A stretch of 20,177 bases of DNA from a virus. Position 1 is the first letter of the stretch; every line of letters begins with the position of its first letter. Under the pieces are notes generated by a model, which saw only the letters and a list, made by a program, of their open reading frames with translations, searched no databases and was not told the DNA's origin. A program made the translations under genes and the position numbers. Where the stretch lies: IMG/VR virus record IMGVR_UViG_3300042375_000551, positions 1-20,177 of that record. One strand, written 5' to 3'. Positions 6,706-14,400 of this stretch are shown here, piece after piece.

Positions 6706-6864
6706 ATGAAAACGAACCGTACAATCAACACCGGAAACAACGAAACGCTGTGCAAAGGAATTTTTCCGCAGGCTGACGGAACCTTTTTGGCTCTTACCTT
6801 CAGCGTTTCCAAGACCTTTAAGACGCTGGTTGGGGCTCAAAAGTGGATGGCGCGCCGCGCTTAA
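6706..6864 (+). CDS. Small hypothetical protein, 52 residues
   Basis: The frame encodes MKTNRTINTGNNETLCKGIF, then PQADGTFLALTFSVSKTFK, then TLVGAQKWMARRA before TAA at 6862-6864. The pattern of beta-like pieces followed by a C-terminal basic helix (KTFKTLVGAQKWMARR) resembles small phage proteins found in early regions. It is the only frame with its start at promoter-like element D and it directly follows a terminator, both supporting a real gene. No known function. Confidence 0.6.
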   Translation: MKTNRTINTGNNETLCKGIFPQADGTFLALTFSVSKTFKTLVGAQKWMARRA

Positions 6865-6907
6865 ATGTTCCCGACGTGCGTCGCTGTTGGTGGCGCACTG
6901 GGGAGCA

Positions 6908-6937
6908 GTTAAACTCCAAACCAAGAACCAAAATGAA
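6908..6937 (+). promoter_or_regulatory. Repeated A/C-rich translation leader, copy 2
   Basis: This stretch nearly duplicates bases 5564-5593 and sits at the same distance from its ATG (6933). A possible hairpin GTGCG/CGCAC lies upstream around 6875-6899, paralleling the hairpins before copy 1. Confidence 0.5.
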
Positions 6938-7106
6938 TATCCTTCACACAATCACCCTCTCGAATTGCGCCACCGGCGAACAGTCCACGCGCCACATCAC
7001 ACGCGCTCGCCGCCTGACCTATATCGGGGCCGAGCGAATACTCCGCCGCAACGGGATGTCCACAGACCTGACCGTGGTCCGCATTAAAACTGCAATTTAC
7101 GCCTGA
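6933..7106 (+). CDS. Small basic hypothetical protein, 57 residues
   Basis: The chosen start is ATG 6933, because it follows the conserved A/C-rich leader; longer in-frame starts would read through that leader and the structured region. The sequence is Arg/Thr/Ile-rich (ITLSNCATGEQSTRHITRARR ... GAERILRRNGMSTDL) with a predicted helix in the second half, pI clearly basic. Small DNA- or RNA-binding roles are possible but no motif proves it. Function unknown. Confidence 0.5.
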   Translation: MNILHTITLSNCATGEQSTRHITRARRLTYIGAERILRRNGMSTDLTVVRIKTAIYA

Positions 7107-7133
7107 GCAGCGAGGCAAACTAACCCACCCCAA

Positions 7134-7349
7134 ATGAGCACCTCACACTACTCTTCCCGCCCCTATCAGGGGCCAACACCGACGCCGCCCAACAAAAGGC
7201 GCCACAGCCTTTGGTATGCCAGCGGATTTTGGATGCTGGCAGTTGTTGACATCATGGCACTCGCTGGCGCCACTGACTTAGTCGAGGCACTCACGTTCGC
7301 CGGGTTGACGCTCCTCAATGTAGCCATCCTTCTTCGCCTCACACGATGA
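7134..7349 (+). CDS. Small two-span membrane protein
   Basis: The 71-residue product has a Pro/Ser/Tyr-rich, basic N-terminus (residues 1-25) followed by two hydrophobic segments at about 26-46 (LWYASGFWMLAVVDIMALAG) and 52-69 (ALTFAGLTLLNVAILLRL). The topology suggests a hairpin in the inner membrane. It lies among early genes far from the lysis cassette, so a role in host takeover or superinfection control is conceivable, but this is only inference. The ATG follows a C/A-rich stretch with no Shine-Dalgarno. Confidence 0.6.
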   Translation: MSTSHYSSRPYQGPTPTPPNKRRHSLWYASGFWMLAVVDIMALAGATDLVEALTFAGLTLLNVAILLRLTR

Positions 7350-7915
7350 ATATGATGAACGGGGCGGCTTATTATAGCCCGCCAAACCGCCACCAAAAGT
7401 GCTTCGGCAGCATGCTAGGGGCGCCTGCCGAAGCCACAAACAAGCCTGACCTGTCAGAGTTCCCAAGCCTTGTCGAACAAGCTGTGCGCGCCGGGTTAAT
7501 CCAGCGAGCAACGGTGGAGGCGGTCCTTGAGCAAAAAGCACGCCTGCTAAAAAGCGCTTGGCAGGTTGCAAACTGCAGGGCCTGCGGCATTCGATTTGAG
7601 CGCGGCAGGCGCTCGCTTCTTGATTGTGACAGGTGCCGGATCCCAACACGGAACTGTGGGGGATGCGGCAAAGAGTTTCGCCCACCGGATCGAAAGAAAT
7701 TCTGCTGCTCCAAAGACTGCTCCCGCGTAATGCAGGTGCGGAACTTCAAAGCCAACTACGTTTCGGCCGCGAAGACGCTCGTGCAGTGCGTAGTTTGCCG
7801 AGAATACAAGCCTGCCCGGCAAGCGGGAAGCGCGGTTGCAAAGACCTGCAGCCCGACTTGCGCAGACACCTACAGAGCCAACCTCAACCAGCTTAGAACC
7901 AAACCCAAAAAATGA
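7346..7915 (+). CDS. Triple zinc-binding-motif protein
   Basis: The ATG overlaps the upstream stop as ATGA; 189 residues. An N-terminal helical part (residues 1-75, including EFPSLVEQAVRAGLIQRATVEAVLEQ) precedes three cysteine clusters. These are C77-x2-C80 with C94-x2-C97, C104-x2-C107 with C121-x3-C125, and C148-x2-C151 with C168-x3-C172. The second and third have the CxxC...CSxxC form of treble-clef fingers. The tail is basic. Such arrays usually bind DNA or RNA or bridge proteins. The gene stands directly before the exonuclease/RecT-like module and overlaps the exonuclease start by four bases, so a recombination or regulatory role is likely. No named family is recognised. Confidence 0.7.
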   Translation: MNMMNGAAYYSPPNRHQKCFGSMLGAPAEATNKPDLSEFPSLVEQAVRAGLIQRATVEAVLEQKARLLKSAWQVANCRACGIRFERGRRSLLDCDRCRIPTRNCGGCGKEFRPPDRKKFCCSKDCSRVMQVRNFKANYVSAAKTLVQCVVCREYKPARQAGSAVAKTCSPTCADTYRANLNQLRTKPKK

Positions 7916-8904
7916 ATATCCGACACTCATCACTCCCTAAGCTCGCGCTCTGCGGGCAGTACGAAGGCACCAGCGGCGCCGCCTCCGAGGCAGCAGCCCG
8001 CGGCACGAAACTCGACACCGCGTTCCGCCACGCGTGGGAGCACGGCGAGTTTCCAGATTGGGAACTTTCCGAGGAGGACGCGCAGGCGATCCGGTGGACC
8101 ATCAACCAGTGCCTGATTATAGGCAACAACAACGCGTGGCTCACAACCCGAGAGGAGGAGTGCCGGACTAAGAATACCCTCATGGACCACGTGGGCACCG
8201 CGGACGGGGTATCAGTCAAGCAGGCCTTCCATATCGACCTGAAAAGCGGTCAAATTTACAATTACGAAGCGCAGATGGCAGCGTATGCCCTAGGCTTTAT
8301 GGAGGAGAACTTTGAGGTTGAATGGACTGCACACCTGTTGTTTTGCGACCAAAGGAAGGTTATCACGCATCACTTCACCTACGACTCCGCAAAGGCGATC
8401 GTGGCTGGGGTGCTTCGGAATATCGGGACGGCCCCGAAACAGAACGATTACTGCGGGTGGTGCGCTAAAAGCCTGACCTGCGTCGGCAGGGTAGAATCTA
8501 CCCTGATTGCATTGCAGCCCGTTGAAAGGGGAATTGCGGTCACGAGCGAGGCTTTTTTGGACGTACTCAACGACCCCATTCAACTCGGGAAGTTTCTTGC
8601 GGCTTGTTCTACCCTCGACGACTTCCGCGAGGCTGCCAAAAATAAGGCACGGGAACTCCTCGATGCTGGGCAGGCGGTTCCGGGCTGGAAACTGCAGAAG
8701 CCGCGAGCCTCCGCTTACGTCGAGGCGGACGTGATCGCACGGGCAGTGGAGGAGGGGCTGATCGGCGCAGGCGACGCAATCCGAGCGGGCGGGAGCCTGA
8801 GCGGGAAAAAGGCCGAAGCTCTGTGGAGCGCGGCCGGGCACGAACTTCCGGAACACGTCGTGCAGCAGAAAATTGGGCAAGCTCCTTTGGTACAGGCCAA
8901 ATAA
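7912..8904 (+). CDS. PD-(D/E)XK exonuclease, DUF2800-like, with four-cysteine cluster
   Basis: The 330-residue protein has the RecB/Cas4-type nuclease motifs in order: GTKLD near residue 31, D98 in GTADG, D109-L-K111 in HIDLKSG, and Q121-x3-Y125 in the QxxxY helix. C14 together with C181-x2-C184-x5-C190 has the one-plus-three spacing of iron-sulfur nucleases in this superfamily. The N-terminal pattern (SSLPKLALCGQYEG...ASEAAARGTKLD) fits phage DUF2800 exonucleases. It probably chews one strand of linear DNA to expose ssDNA for the RecT-like protein encoded next. The usual His of motif I (GTxxH) is replaced here by Asp. The function is inferred from motifs plus context. Confidence 0.8.
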   Translation: MNIRHSSLPKLALCGQYEGTSGAASEAAARGTKLDTAFRHAWEHGEFPDWELSEEDAQAIRWTINQCLIIGNNNAWLTTREEECRTKNTLMDHVGTADGVSVKQAFHIDLKSGQIYNYEAQMAAYALGFMEENFEVEWTAHLLFCDQRKVITHHFTYDSAKAIVAGVLRNIGTAPKQNDYCGWCAKSLTCVGRVESTLIALQPVERGIAVTSEAFLDVLNDPIQLGKFLAACSTLDDFREAAKNKARELLDAGQAVPGWKLQKPRASAYVEADVIARAVEEGLIGAGDAIRAGGSLSGKKAEALWSAAGHELPEHVVQQKIGQAPLVQAK

Positions 8905-8910
8905 TCACAC

Positions 8911-8938
8911 AGGGGGCTGCGCATCCTACCTAACGCGG
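8911..8938 (+). promoter_or_regulatory. Conserved leader hairpin, copy 1 (RecT-like gene)
   Basis: AGGGGGCTGCGCATCCTACC begins at 8911. CTGCG (8917-8921) pairs with CGCGG (8934-8938) with one G-U wobble. An almost identical element lies at 10099-10125, where the stem is perfect. The element precedes ATG 8955 by 16 bases. Confidence 0.6.
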
Positions 8939-8954
8939 ACAACCAAAAACTACT

Positions 8955-9632
8955 ATGTCAGACATGCAACTCATTCCCTTTGGGGAACTTCAGGCGATGG
9001 CTACGGTCATCGCAAAGGCAGGAAGCTTCGGCTTCAAAACGATGGAACAAGCCGCGGCGCTCATGCTTGTGGCTCAGGCAGACGGGCTCCACCCAGCTAA
9101 GGCGGCGACCCATTATCACATAATTAATGGCAAGCCCAGCCTTACGGCGGACGCCATGCTGGCGCGTTTTCAAAGCGCGGGAGGAAGGGTCAACTGGGAC
9201 ATGTACGGGGACGGGGTCGTCACCGGCACGTTCAGCCATCCGAAGGGCGGGAGCGTCACGATCACGTGGACCTATGAGCGCGCAAAGAAAGCCGGGGTTG
9301 GCAACCTCGAGAAGTTTCCGGCAGCGATGCTTCGCGCCCGGTGCATTTCGGAAGGAGTGCGGACGGTCTACCCCGGCGTGATTGTCGGCATGTACACGCC
9401 CGACGAGATCAGCACGTTCCACGTTGAGGCACAGCAGCCGATTCAGATTCAGGCTTCCCCGCAAACCATTGACGTCGAACCTGTGCCAGAGGTTCCGTCC
9501 GTGATCGCTAGCGCAAAGAATATGCAGGAACTCGTGGAGGCTTTTCAGTACGCGACTCGCGGCTGGGACTCCTCAACTGAGTATTACAAAGCGTGCCAAG
9601 CAGCAGCAACCGAAAGAAAAGCCTCCCTATGA
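8955..9632 (+). CDS. RecT-like single-strand annealing protein
   Basis: The 225-residue protein shows the phage annealing-protein pattern: an N-terminal helix pair (MATVIAKAGSFGFKTMEQAAALMLVAQ), then DGLHPAKAATHYHIINGKPSLTADAMLARFQSAGG, and later EKFPAAMLRARCISEGVRTVYPGVIVGMYTPDE. The GKPxLxADxML and AMLRAR...EGxRxxxPxxxxGxYTPDE blocks are typical of RecT-type recombinases. Residues 165-200 form a Pro/Val-rich linker and the end is a separate small helical part. Its role would be annealing complementary ssDNA produced by the upstream exonuclease. The start follows a conserved hairpin leader and has no Shine-Dalgarno. Confidence 0.75.
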   Translation: MSDMQLIPFGELQAMATVIAKAGSFGFKTMEQAAALMLVAQADGLHPAKAATHYHIINGKPSLTADAMLARFQSAGGRVNWDMYGDGVVTGTFSHPKGGSVTITWTYERAKKAGVGNLEKFPAAMLRARCISEGVRTVYPGVIVGMYTPDEISTFHVEAQQPIQIQASPQTIDVEPVPEVPSVIASAKNMQELVEAFQYATRGWDSSTEYYKACQAAATERKASL

Positions 9633-10087
9633 GCATCAAATACACTCCCCGCGAAAGCCGCGGAATCCTTCAACCCGGCAGCTATGTTGCCCGCGTGAAA
9701 TCAGCGCAAGAGGCTTACTCCCTGAAGGGCGACCAGATGATCGAAATGGAAGTTTCGGTTGGACCGAACGCTGAAATGAAATTCATCGAGAAGCTGTACA
9801 ACACTGAAAAGGCAGCGTGGAAAATCACGCAAGTCAGGCATGCGCTTGGCTTTGCGGATGAGATAGGCGCAGACGTCGATTTTGAAGCAGTCGACCTCCT
9901 TAATTGCTCTGGCATTGTGGAGGTTGGCTACGGGAAGGAAGTCACGGAAGGCAAACACGCAGGCAAGAAGTTCCTCGAAATCCTGCGCTGGCTGCCGCGC
10001 GGTAGCATCCCAATGGGACCAGAGGCAACGCAAGTGAAGGACGAAATCCCGATGGATTCAGTTCCGAGCGCAGCAATGCCGTTTTAG
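9629..10087 (+). CDS. DUF669-like single-stranded DNA-binding protein
   Basis: ATG 9629 overlaps the RecT-like stop as ATGA and gives 152 residues; an upstream start at 9593 would read inside the previous gene and is rejected. The pattern GSYVARVKSAQEAYSLKGDQMIEMEVSVGP, then FIEKLYNTEKAAWKITQVRHALGF, then CSGIVEVGYGKEVTEGKHAGKKFLEI is the OB-fold-like layout of phage SSB proteins in the DUF669 group. The acidic end (DEIPMDSVPSAAMPF) resembles the C-terminal tip that recruits partners in SSBs. The role is protection of ssDNA and loading of recombination or replication proteins. Confidence 0.7.
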   Translation: MSIKYTPRESRGILQPGSYVARVKSAQEAYSLKGDQMIEMEVSVGPNAEMKFIEKLYNTEKAAWKITQVRHALGFADEIGADVDFEAVDLLNCSGIVEVGYGKEVTEGKHAGKKFLEILRWLPRGSIPMGPEATQVKDEIPMDSVPSAAMPF

Positions 10088-10098
10088 TTCAACAGCTT

Positions 10099-10126
10099 AG
10101 GGGGCCGCGCATCCTACCAACGCGGG
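10099..10126 (+). promoter_or_regulatory. Conserved leader hairpin, copy 2
   Basis: AGGGGGCCGCGCATCCTACC starts at 10099. CCGCG (10105-10109) pairs perfectly with CGCGG (10121-10125) around an 11-base loop. The sequence closely repeats 8911-8938, and the change from CT to CC in the stem keeps pairing. The start ATG of the next gene follows at 10136. Confidence 0.6.
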
Positions 10127-10135
10127 AACCAACAA

Positions 10136-10261
10136 ATGACCGAAGATATTTTGAATGGCTGCGCGTGGATTGTAGTACTCAGCGGAACGCTAACAATTTT
10201 AGCCCTCGCAGTGATGTGCGTGGTTTTTGCTGTAACCATTGTGCGCGATTTTTTTCGATGA
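10136..10261 (+). CDS. 41-residue membrane peptide in the recombination operon
   Basis: The frame encodes MTEDILNGCAWIVVLSGTLT followed by ILALAVMCVVFAVTIVRDFFR, with TGA at 10259-10261. Nearly the whole peptide from residue 11 to 37 is one hydrophobic span, with acidic residues before it and basic residues after it, a pattern for an integral inner-membrane peptide. The conserved hairpin leader immediately upstream, and the ATGA overlap with the helicase start at 10258, support it as a real gene. A holin-like, anchor or host-modulating role cannot be separated. Confidence 0.55.
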   Translation: MTEDILNGCAWIVVLSGTLTILALAVMCVVFAVTIVRDFFR

Positions 10262-11883
10262 ATCTTAGAACCTACCAACAAGAATGCATCGAAGGACTTA
10301 GGAAAGCCTTCAACGCAAAACATCGGCGAGTGCTCCTAGTGGCGCCAACAGGGGCAGGCAAGACAGTGATGTTTAGCTACCTGACAAGCAAACTTATCGA
10401 GCGCGGCAACCGGGTGCTCCTTATGGCTCATCGGGATTTCCTGCTAGAGCAAATATCTGAGACGCTTTCCCGGTTCGAGATTCAACACGGGTTTATAGCA
10501 GCAAAACGCAAGCGGGAACTTTGTCACCTTGTGCAGGTCGCCGGGGTGCACACGTTAAAAAACCGCGTCGAAAAAATAGCATGGAAGCCCGACTGGATTA
10601 TCTGCGACGAAGCGCACCACGCCACGGCAGGAAGCTGGAACACGATCCTAGGCGCCTACCCTGCTGCCCGCGTTGTGGGCGTCACGGCAACCCCACAGCG
10701 GCTCGACGGGCGGGGTCTGGGCGAGGTGTTCGAGCACATGATCCTTGGCCCGCGCGTGCAGGATCTAATGGATCAGGGGTTCCTCTCCAAGGTGCATTAC
10801 TACTCGCCAAAAACCGTTTCAACCGAGGGAATGCACACCCGCATGGGCGACTTTGTGCAGCGCGAAATCGAGGAGGCGGTGAACAATAAAGGTGTCACAG
10901 GGCACGCGGTGGAGTGGTATCGCAAGGTTTGCGACGGGCTTCCTGCTATTGCTTTTTGCGCTTCGATTTCGCATGCGGAACACGTTGCCGAAGGGTTTCG
11001 CGAGGCTGGATACCGCTGGCAGGCTCTCCACTCCCGCATGACCTACGCAGACAACCAAGCCGCAATCCAAAAGCTAGGCAACGGGCAGTTGCACGGGATT
11101 TCCTCCTGCGACATCGTGTCTGAAGGGTTCGACGTTCCTATTGTAACCGCGGCAATTCTCCTCCGCCCAACACAGTCGCTAGGGCTGCACCTGCAACAAA
11201 TTGGGCGGGTTCTCCGCCCCGCTCCGGGCAAGGAAAAAGCAATCGTGATCGACCACGTTGGCAACGTCGCCCAGTGCCTTAAAGGAGCATGGCTCCTCAA
11301 CCACGGACGGGCAGAAGACGACCGCGTATGGAGCCTTGAAAGTCGGGCGAAAGGTGAAAGCAAAACGCCGATAAAACGGTGCCCAGAGTGTTTGGGAATG
11401 ATTCCGGCAGCAGCACCCGAGTGTCCTTTGTGCGGGTTAATTTTTGAGAAAACCGAACGCGGAACCCTCGAACAACTTGACGGCGAGCTCGACACACTTC
11501 CCCAGTGGCTTCCTCCGCCGCAGTCAGGGATTCGGAAGCACATACTCGAAGTGATAGCGCGCAAGCTCGACGTCCGCGAAGACGAACTGGCAGAAGACCT
11601 CATCCCGCAGGTTCCCTTAAACGCCTACGCAATTACGCAAGCGCTTGAACTTCGCGATCAATGCGTGGGCAGGCTTGCCGTCCACATCCACGAGCAGCAA
11701 ACAAAGGCAACGTGGGAAGCCTTTAACGAGTGCTTCACCCCGTTTTTGAAACTCGTCACCGGAGCGCTTTGCGCAAGCGCGCAGACGCTTTCAGAATTTC
11801 AGTCAATAGCAGAGCTCAACGGGTACAAACCCGGCTGGGCATTTTATCGCCACCAACAAAAGCAAGGCCATGCAAGAAACTAA
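10258..11883 (+). CDS. SF2 DEAD/H-box helicase with C-terminal zinc ribbon
   Basis: The start at ATG 10258 (541 residues) overlaps the small peptide's stop. Motifs appear in order: Q-motif-like RTYQQ at 5-8, Walker A APTGAGKT (K35), DEAH at 117-120, TATPQRLDG, then the second RecA lobe with EGFDVP and QIGRVLRP (motif VI). Two CxxC pairs, C375/C378 and C389/C392, form a zinc ribbon. The layout matches the phage and bacterial SF2 helicases of the UvsW/RecG-like, type III restriction-subunit-like group. Such enzymes unwind or migrate branched DNA; here it likely works with the VRR-NUC nuclease and RecT-like protein. Confidence 0.85.
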   Translation: MNLRTYQQECIEGLRKAFNAKHRRVLLVAPTGAGKTVMFSYLTSKLIERGNRVLLMAHRDFLLEQISETLSRFEIQHGFIAAKRKRELCHLVQVAGVHTLKNRVEKIAWKPDWIICDEAHHATAGSWNTILGAYPAARVVGVTATPQRLDGRGLGEVFEHMILGPRVQDLMDQGFLSKVHYYSPKTVSTEGMHTRMGDFVQREIEEAVNNKGVTGHAVEWYRKVCDGLPAIAFCASISHAEHVAEGFREAGYRWQALHSRMTYADNQAAIQKLGNGQLHGISSCDIVSEGFDVPIVTAAILLRPTQSLGLHLQQIGRVLRPAPGKEKAIVIDHVGNVAQCLKGAWLLNHGRAEDDRVWSLESRAKGESKTPIKRCPECLGMIPAAAPECPLCGLIFEKTERGTLEQLDGELDTLPQWLPPPQSGIRKHILEVIARKLDVREDELAEDLIPQVPLNAYAITQALELRDQCVGRLAVHIHEQQTKATWEAFNECFTPFLKLVTGALCASAQTLSEFQSIAELNGYKPGWAFYRHQQKQGHARN

Positions 11884-12208
11884 AATCCAAAACCAAATCC
11901 TAGCAGCAGTGGGCTCACGCCCCGACTGCCGTTTATTCCGAAACCACGTTGGCCGAGTGCAGGACCAGCACGCACGGTGGCACACGTTCGGGCTGTGTCC
12001 CGGTTCCGCTGACCTTATCGGCTGGCGCGCGATAACCGTAACCCCGGAACACGTCGGGCAAACGCTCGCGGTGTTCCTGTCCATTGAGGTTAAAACGGAC
12101 AAGGGTAAGCCGAGCACTGAACAACTCCGATGGCAGAAGGTCGTGCAGCAACACGGCGGGATCGCAATGATTGCGCGTTCGGCAGAGGAAGCGGAGGCGG
12201 GGCTATGA
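11870..12208 (+). CDS. VRR-NUC domain endonuclease
   Basis: The protein has 112 residues and overlaps the helicase gene by 14 bases, a sign of tight coupling. RNHVGRV (24-30), FGLCPGSADLIG with D48, and IEVKTDKG with E73-V-K75 make the PD-(D/E)XK core of VRR-NUC nucleases; the closing STEQLRWQKVVQQHGG matches the family's C-terminal helix. Stand-alone phage VRR-NUC proteins are thought to act on branched DNA such as Holliday-type junctions. Next to an SF2 helicase, a role in resolving replication or recombination intermediates is likely. Confidence 0.85.
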   Translation: MQETKIQNQILAAVGSRPDCRLFRNHVGRVQDQHARWHTFGLCPGSADLIGWRAITVTPEHVGQTLAVFLSIEVKTDKGKPSTEQLRWQKVVQQHGGIAMIARSAEEAEAGL

Positions 12209-14400
12209 GCATCGACTTTGACTCCATCAACGCAGGGCTGCTCAATAATTACTTTGCAACGCTCAACCAGTGGCTTCCTAACGGGAAGAAAATTGGCCCG
12301 AACTGGTGCGTGGGCTCGCTAGCAGGGGAACCCGGCGACTCGCTGAAAATTCACGTCCGCAAAGGCATCTGGGCGGACTTTGCAACTGGCGACAAGGGCA
12401 GCGACCCTGTCAGCTTGTACGCAGCGCTGCACGGCATCGGCCAAGGAGAGGCAGCGAAGCGCTTAGGCGGCACAGTGCAGCAGGCTCCCGTGAAAAAATC
12501 ACCGGAACCGGAGGAACCCGAACTCGACCCCGTGCTGGATCCGCCCGAGGACATGCCTGACCCGAAGCTTCCTTCCTGCACTGCGCGGTATACCTACCGC
12601 AACGCAGCGGGCAACGTGCTGGGGTTCATTTCCCGAATCGACTCCGAAGACGGTAAAAAGAAACTCATCCCCCGGACCCCGTGGTACGACGAGCACCGTC
12701 AAATTGTGTGGCAGACTAAGGGCTTTGCCTGCCCGCGACCGCTCTACGGGTTGGACAAGCTGGCAGCCCTTCCCGACGCAGTCGTGCTCATTGTAGAGGG
12801 GGAGAAATGCGCCGACGCCTACAAAGCGCTGGATCCTGCCACGCCCACGGTAACATGGCCGGGAGGCTCTGGCGGGGTGGAACACGTGGACTGGGATTCG
12901 CTTTCAGGGCGCCGTGTGATCCTTTGGCCGGATGCGGACGAGCCTGGGCGGAAAGCAATGGCCCGCGTGGCTGAGTTGCTTATCGTTCGGGGGTGCGAGG
13001 TAAAAATCGCCCACCCGAAATCTTACGACCAAAACGGTTGGGACGTTGCCGACGCAATTGCCGAGGGGTGGAGCTTGGAGGCATGCTACGCCTTTCTTGG
13101 CCGCGCCGAGCGTGTAGGCGTGCAGGAACTCATCGTGGCACGTACGACGACCACAACCCAAGCCATCCGCACAGGTGAAACGGAACTCATCCAGCGGGTC
13201 GAGGTGCGGGAGGAGCTAGCAGAGTCCAAGCCGGTGCTCGATGACTTTGGCTTTCAGCGCGGGGCGCAGGGGCGGTACGTGCCATGCTTAAACGGCGTGT
13301 GCCACGTCCTTGAAAAACACCCGCGGTGGAAGGGGCGGATCTGGTACGACACGTTTCTCGAGAAAATCCAAACCGACGCCTTCGGCCCAACAGAAAACCT
13401 GACCGACTTTTTGGTAGGAAAATTGACTCGGTGGATTCAAGCCATATTCGAGTTTCCCACGTTAGGTTCAGACCGCGTACACGAGGCTGTTGAGATTGTG
13501 GCGCGAGGAACTCCGAGGAATGCCCTAAAAAGCTGGCTGGAATCTCTGAAGTGGGATTCTACCCATCGACTGCATGAGGTGCTTTCCCGTGGCTTTGGCG
13601 CGGTCCTCGACCCATACCATGTTCGGGTAGGGGAGTGCTGGCTCATTTCCATGGTCGCTCGAGCGCTTCGCCCCGGCTGCAAGGTCGACACGATGCCGGT
13701 TTTCGAGGGGAGCCAAGGTGCAGGCAAATCCAGCGCACTCGCTATTCTTGGGGGCGATTACTTTGGGGAATGCCACGAGGATTTTGGGAGCAAGGACTTC
13801 GTGCTTTCCCTGAAAGGGCGCTGGCTTATCGAGGTGGCCGAGATGCACGCGTTTCGCAGGGCCGACGTGGACAGGCTTAAAGGGATCATGAGCACGCAGG
13901 TTGACCGGGTTCGCCTCCCCTACGGGCGGATGACCGAGGAACACCCCCGCCAGAGCGTTTTCGCGGGCACTACAAACCGTGATGACTGGCAGGCGGATGA
14001 TACAGGCGCCCGAAGGTTTTGGCCCGTGAGATGCGGGTTTCTGTCGGCCGAGTGGCTGGCAGAGAACCGGGAGCAATTATTTGCGGAAGCCGTGAATCGG
14101 TTCAGAGCAGGCGAAGATTGGTGGAGCGTGCCTAAGCAGGAGGCCAAGAACGAGGCTGACGAGCGCCGCCCCGAAGACCCGTGGGAGGAAGTTCTCGCAA
14201 ATTACATCGACGACCATCGCACGTATTCTGCGAGGGAACTCCTTGCCAGCCCGCTACTTATCGACATCGAGCACCAGTCAAACGCGGCCGCGAAACGCGT
14301 AGGCGTGATCCTGCGCAGGCTTGGCTGGACGAACTACGTGGCACGCATTGGCAACTCTACCGTGAAGCGTTGGAGGAAGTTTCTCGATGTTACCGGATAG
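12205..14400 (+). CDS. Phage primase-helicase (TOPRIM plus VirE/D5-type helicase)
   Basis: The likely start is ATG 12205, overlapping the VRR-NUC stop as ATGA, giving 731 residues. The N-terminal region holds a primase-like DNA-binding part (NWCVGSLAGEPGDSLKIHV) without a full zinc set. A TOPRIM domain follows with VEGEK at 197-201 and DAD at 243-245, the metal-binding residues for primer synthesis. The C-terminal half carries a helicase of the virulence-associated protein E group: Walker A GSQGAGKS (K508), then LIEVAEMHAFRRADVDRLKG, then a TTNRDDWQADDTGARRFWPV block. It should prime and unwind DNA at phage forks. It is the last gene before the AT-rich region. Confidence 0.85.
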   Translation: MSIDFDSINAGLLNNYFATLNQWLPNGKKIGPNWCVGSLAGEPGDSLKIHVRKGIWADFATGDKGSDPVSLYAALHGIGQGEAAKRLGGTVQQAPVKKSPEPEEPELDPVLDPPEDMPDPKLPSCTARYTYRNAAGNVLGFISRIDSEDGKKKLIPRTPWYDEHRQIVWQTKGFACPRPLYGLDKLAALPDAVVLIVEGEKCADAYKALDPATPTVTWPGGSGGVEHVDWDSLSGRRVILWPDADEPGRKAMARVAELLIVRGCEVKIAHPKSYDQNGWDVADAIAEGWSLEACYAFLGRAERVGVQELIVARTTTTTQAIRTGETELIQRVEVREELAESKPVLDDFGFQRGAQGRYVPCLNGVCHVLEKHPRWKGRIWYDTFLEKIQTDAFGPTENLTDFLVGKLTRWIQAIFEFPTLGSDRVHEAVEIVARGTPRNALKSWLESLKWDSTHRLHEVLSRGFGAVLDPYHVRVGECWLISMVARALRPGCKVDTMPVFEGSQGAGKSSALAILGGDYFGECHEDFGSKDFVLSLKGRWLIEVAEMHAFRRADVDRLKGIMSTQVDRVRLPYGRMTEEHPRQSVFAGTTNRDDWQADDTGARRFWPVRCGFLSAEWLAENREQLFAEAVNRFRAGEDWWSVPKQEAKNEADERRPEDPWEEVLANYIDDHRTYSARELLASPLLIDIEHQSNAAAKRVGVILRRLGWTNYVARIGNSTVKRWRKFLDVTG

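Noticed and set aside
8290-8880. 196-residue minus-strand frame
   Set aside because: It is a shadow of the exonuclease gene, whose motifs are clear.
10165-10257. N-terminal extension of the SF2 helicase
   Set aside because: It overlaps the 41-residue membrane peptide in another frame, and the family's N-terminus fits the start at 10258.
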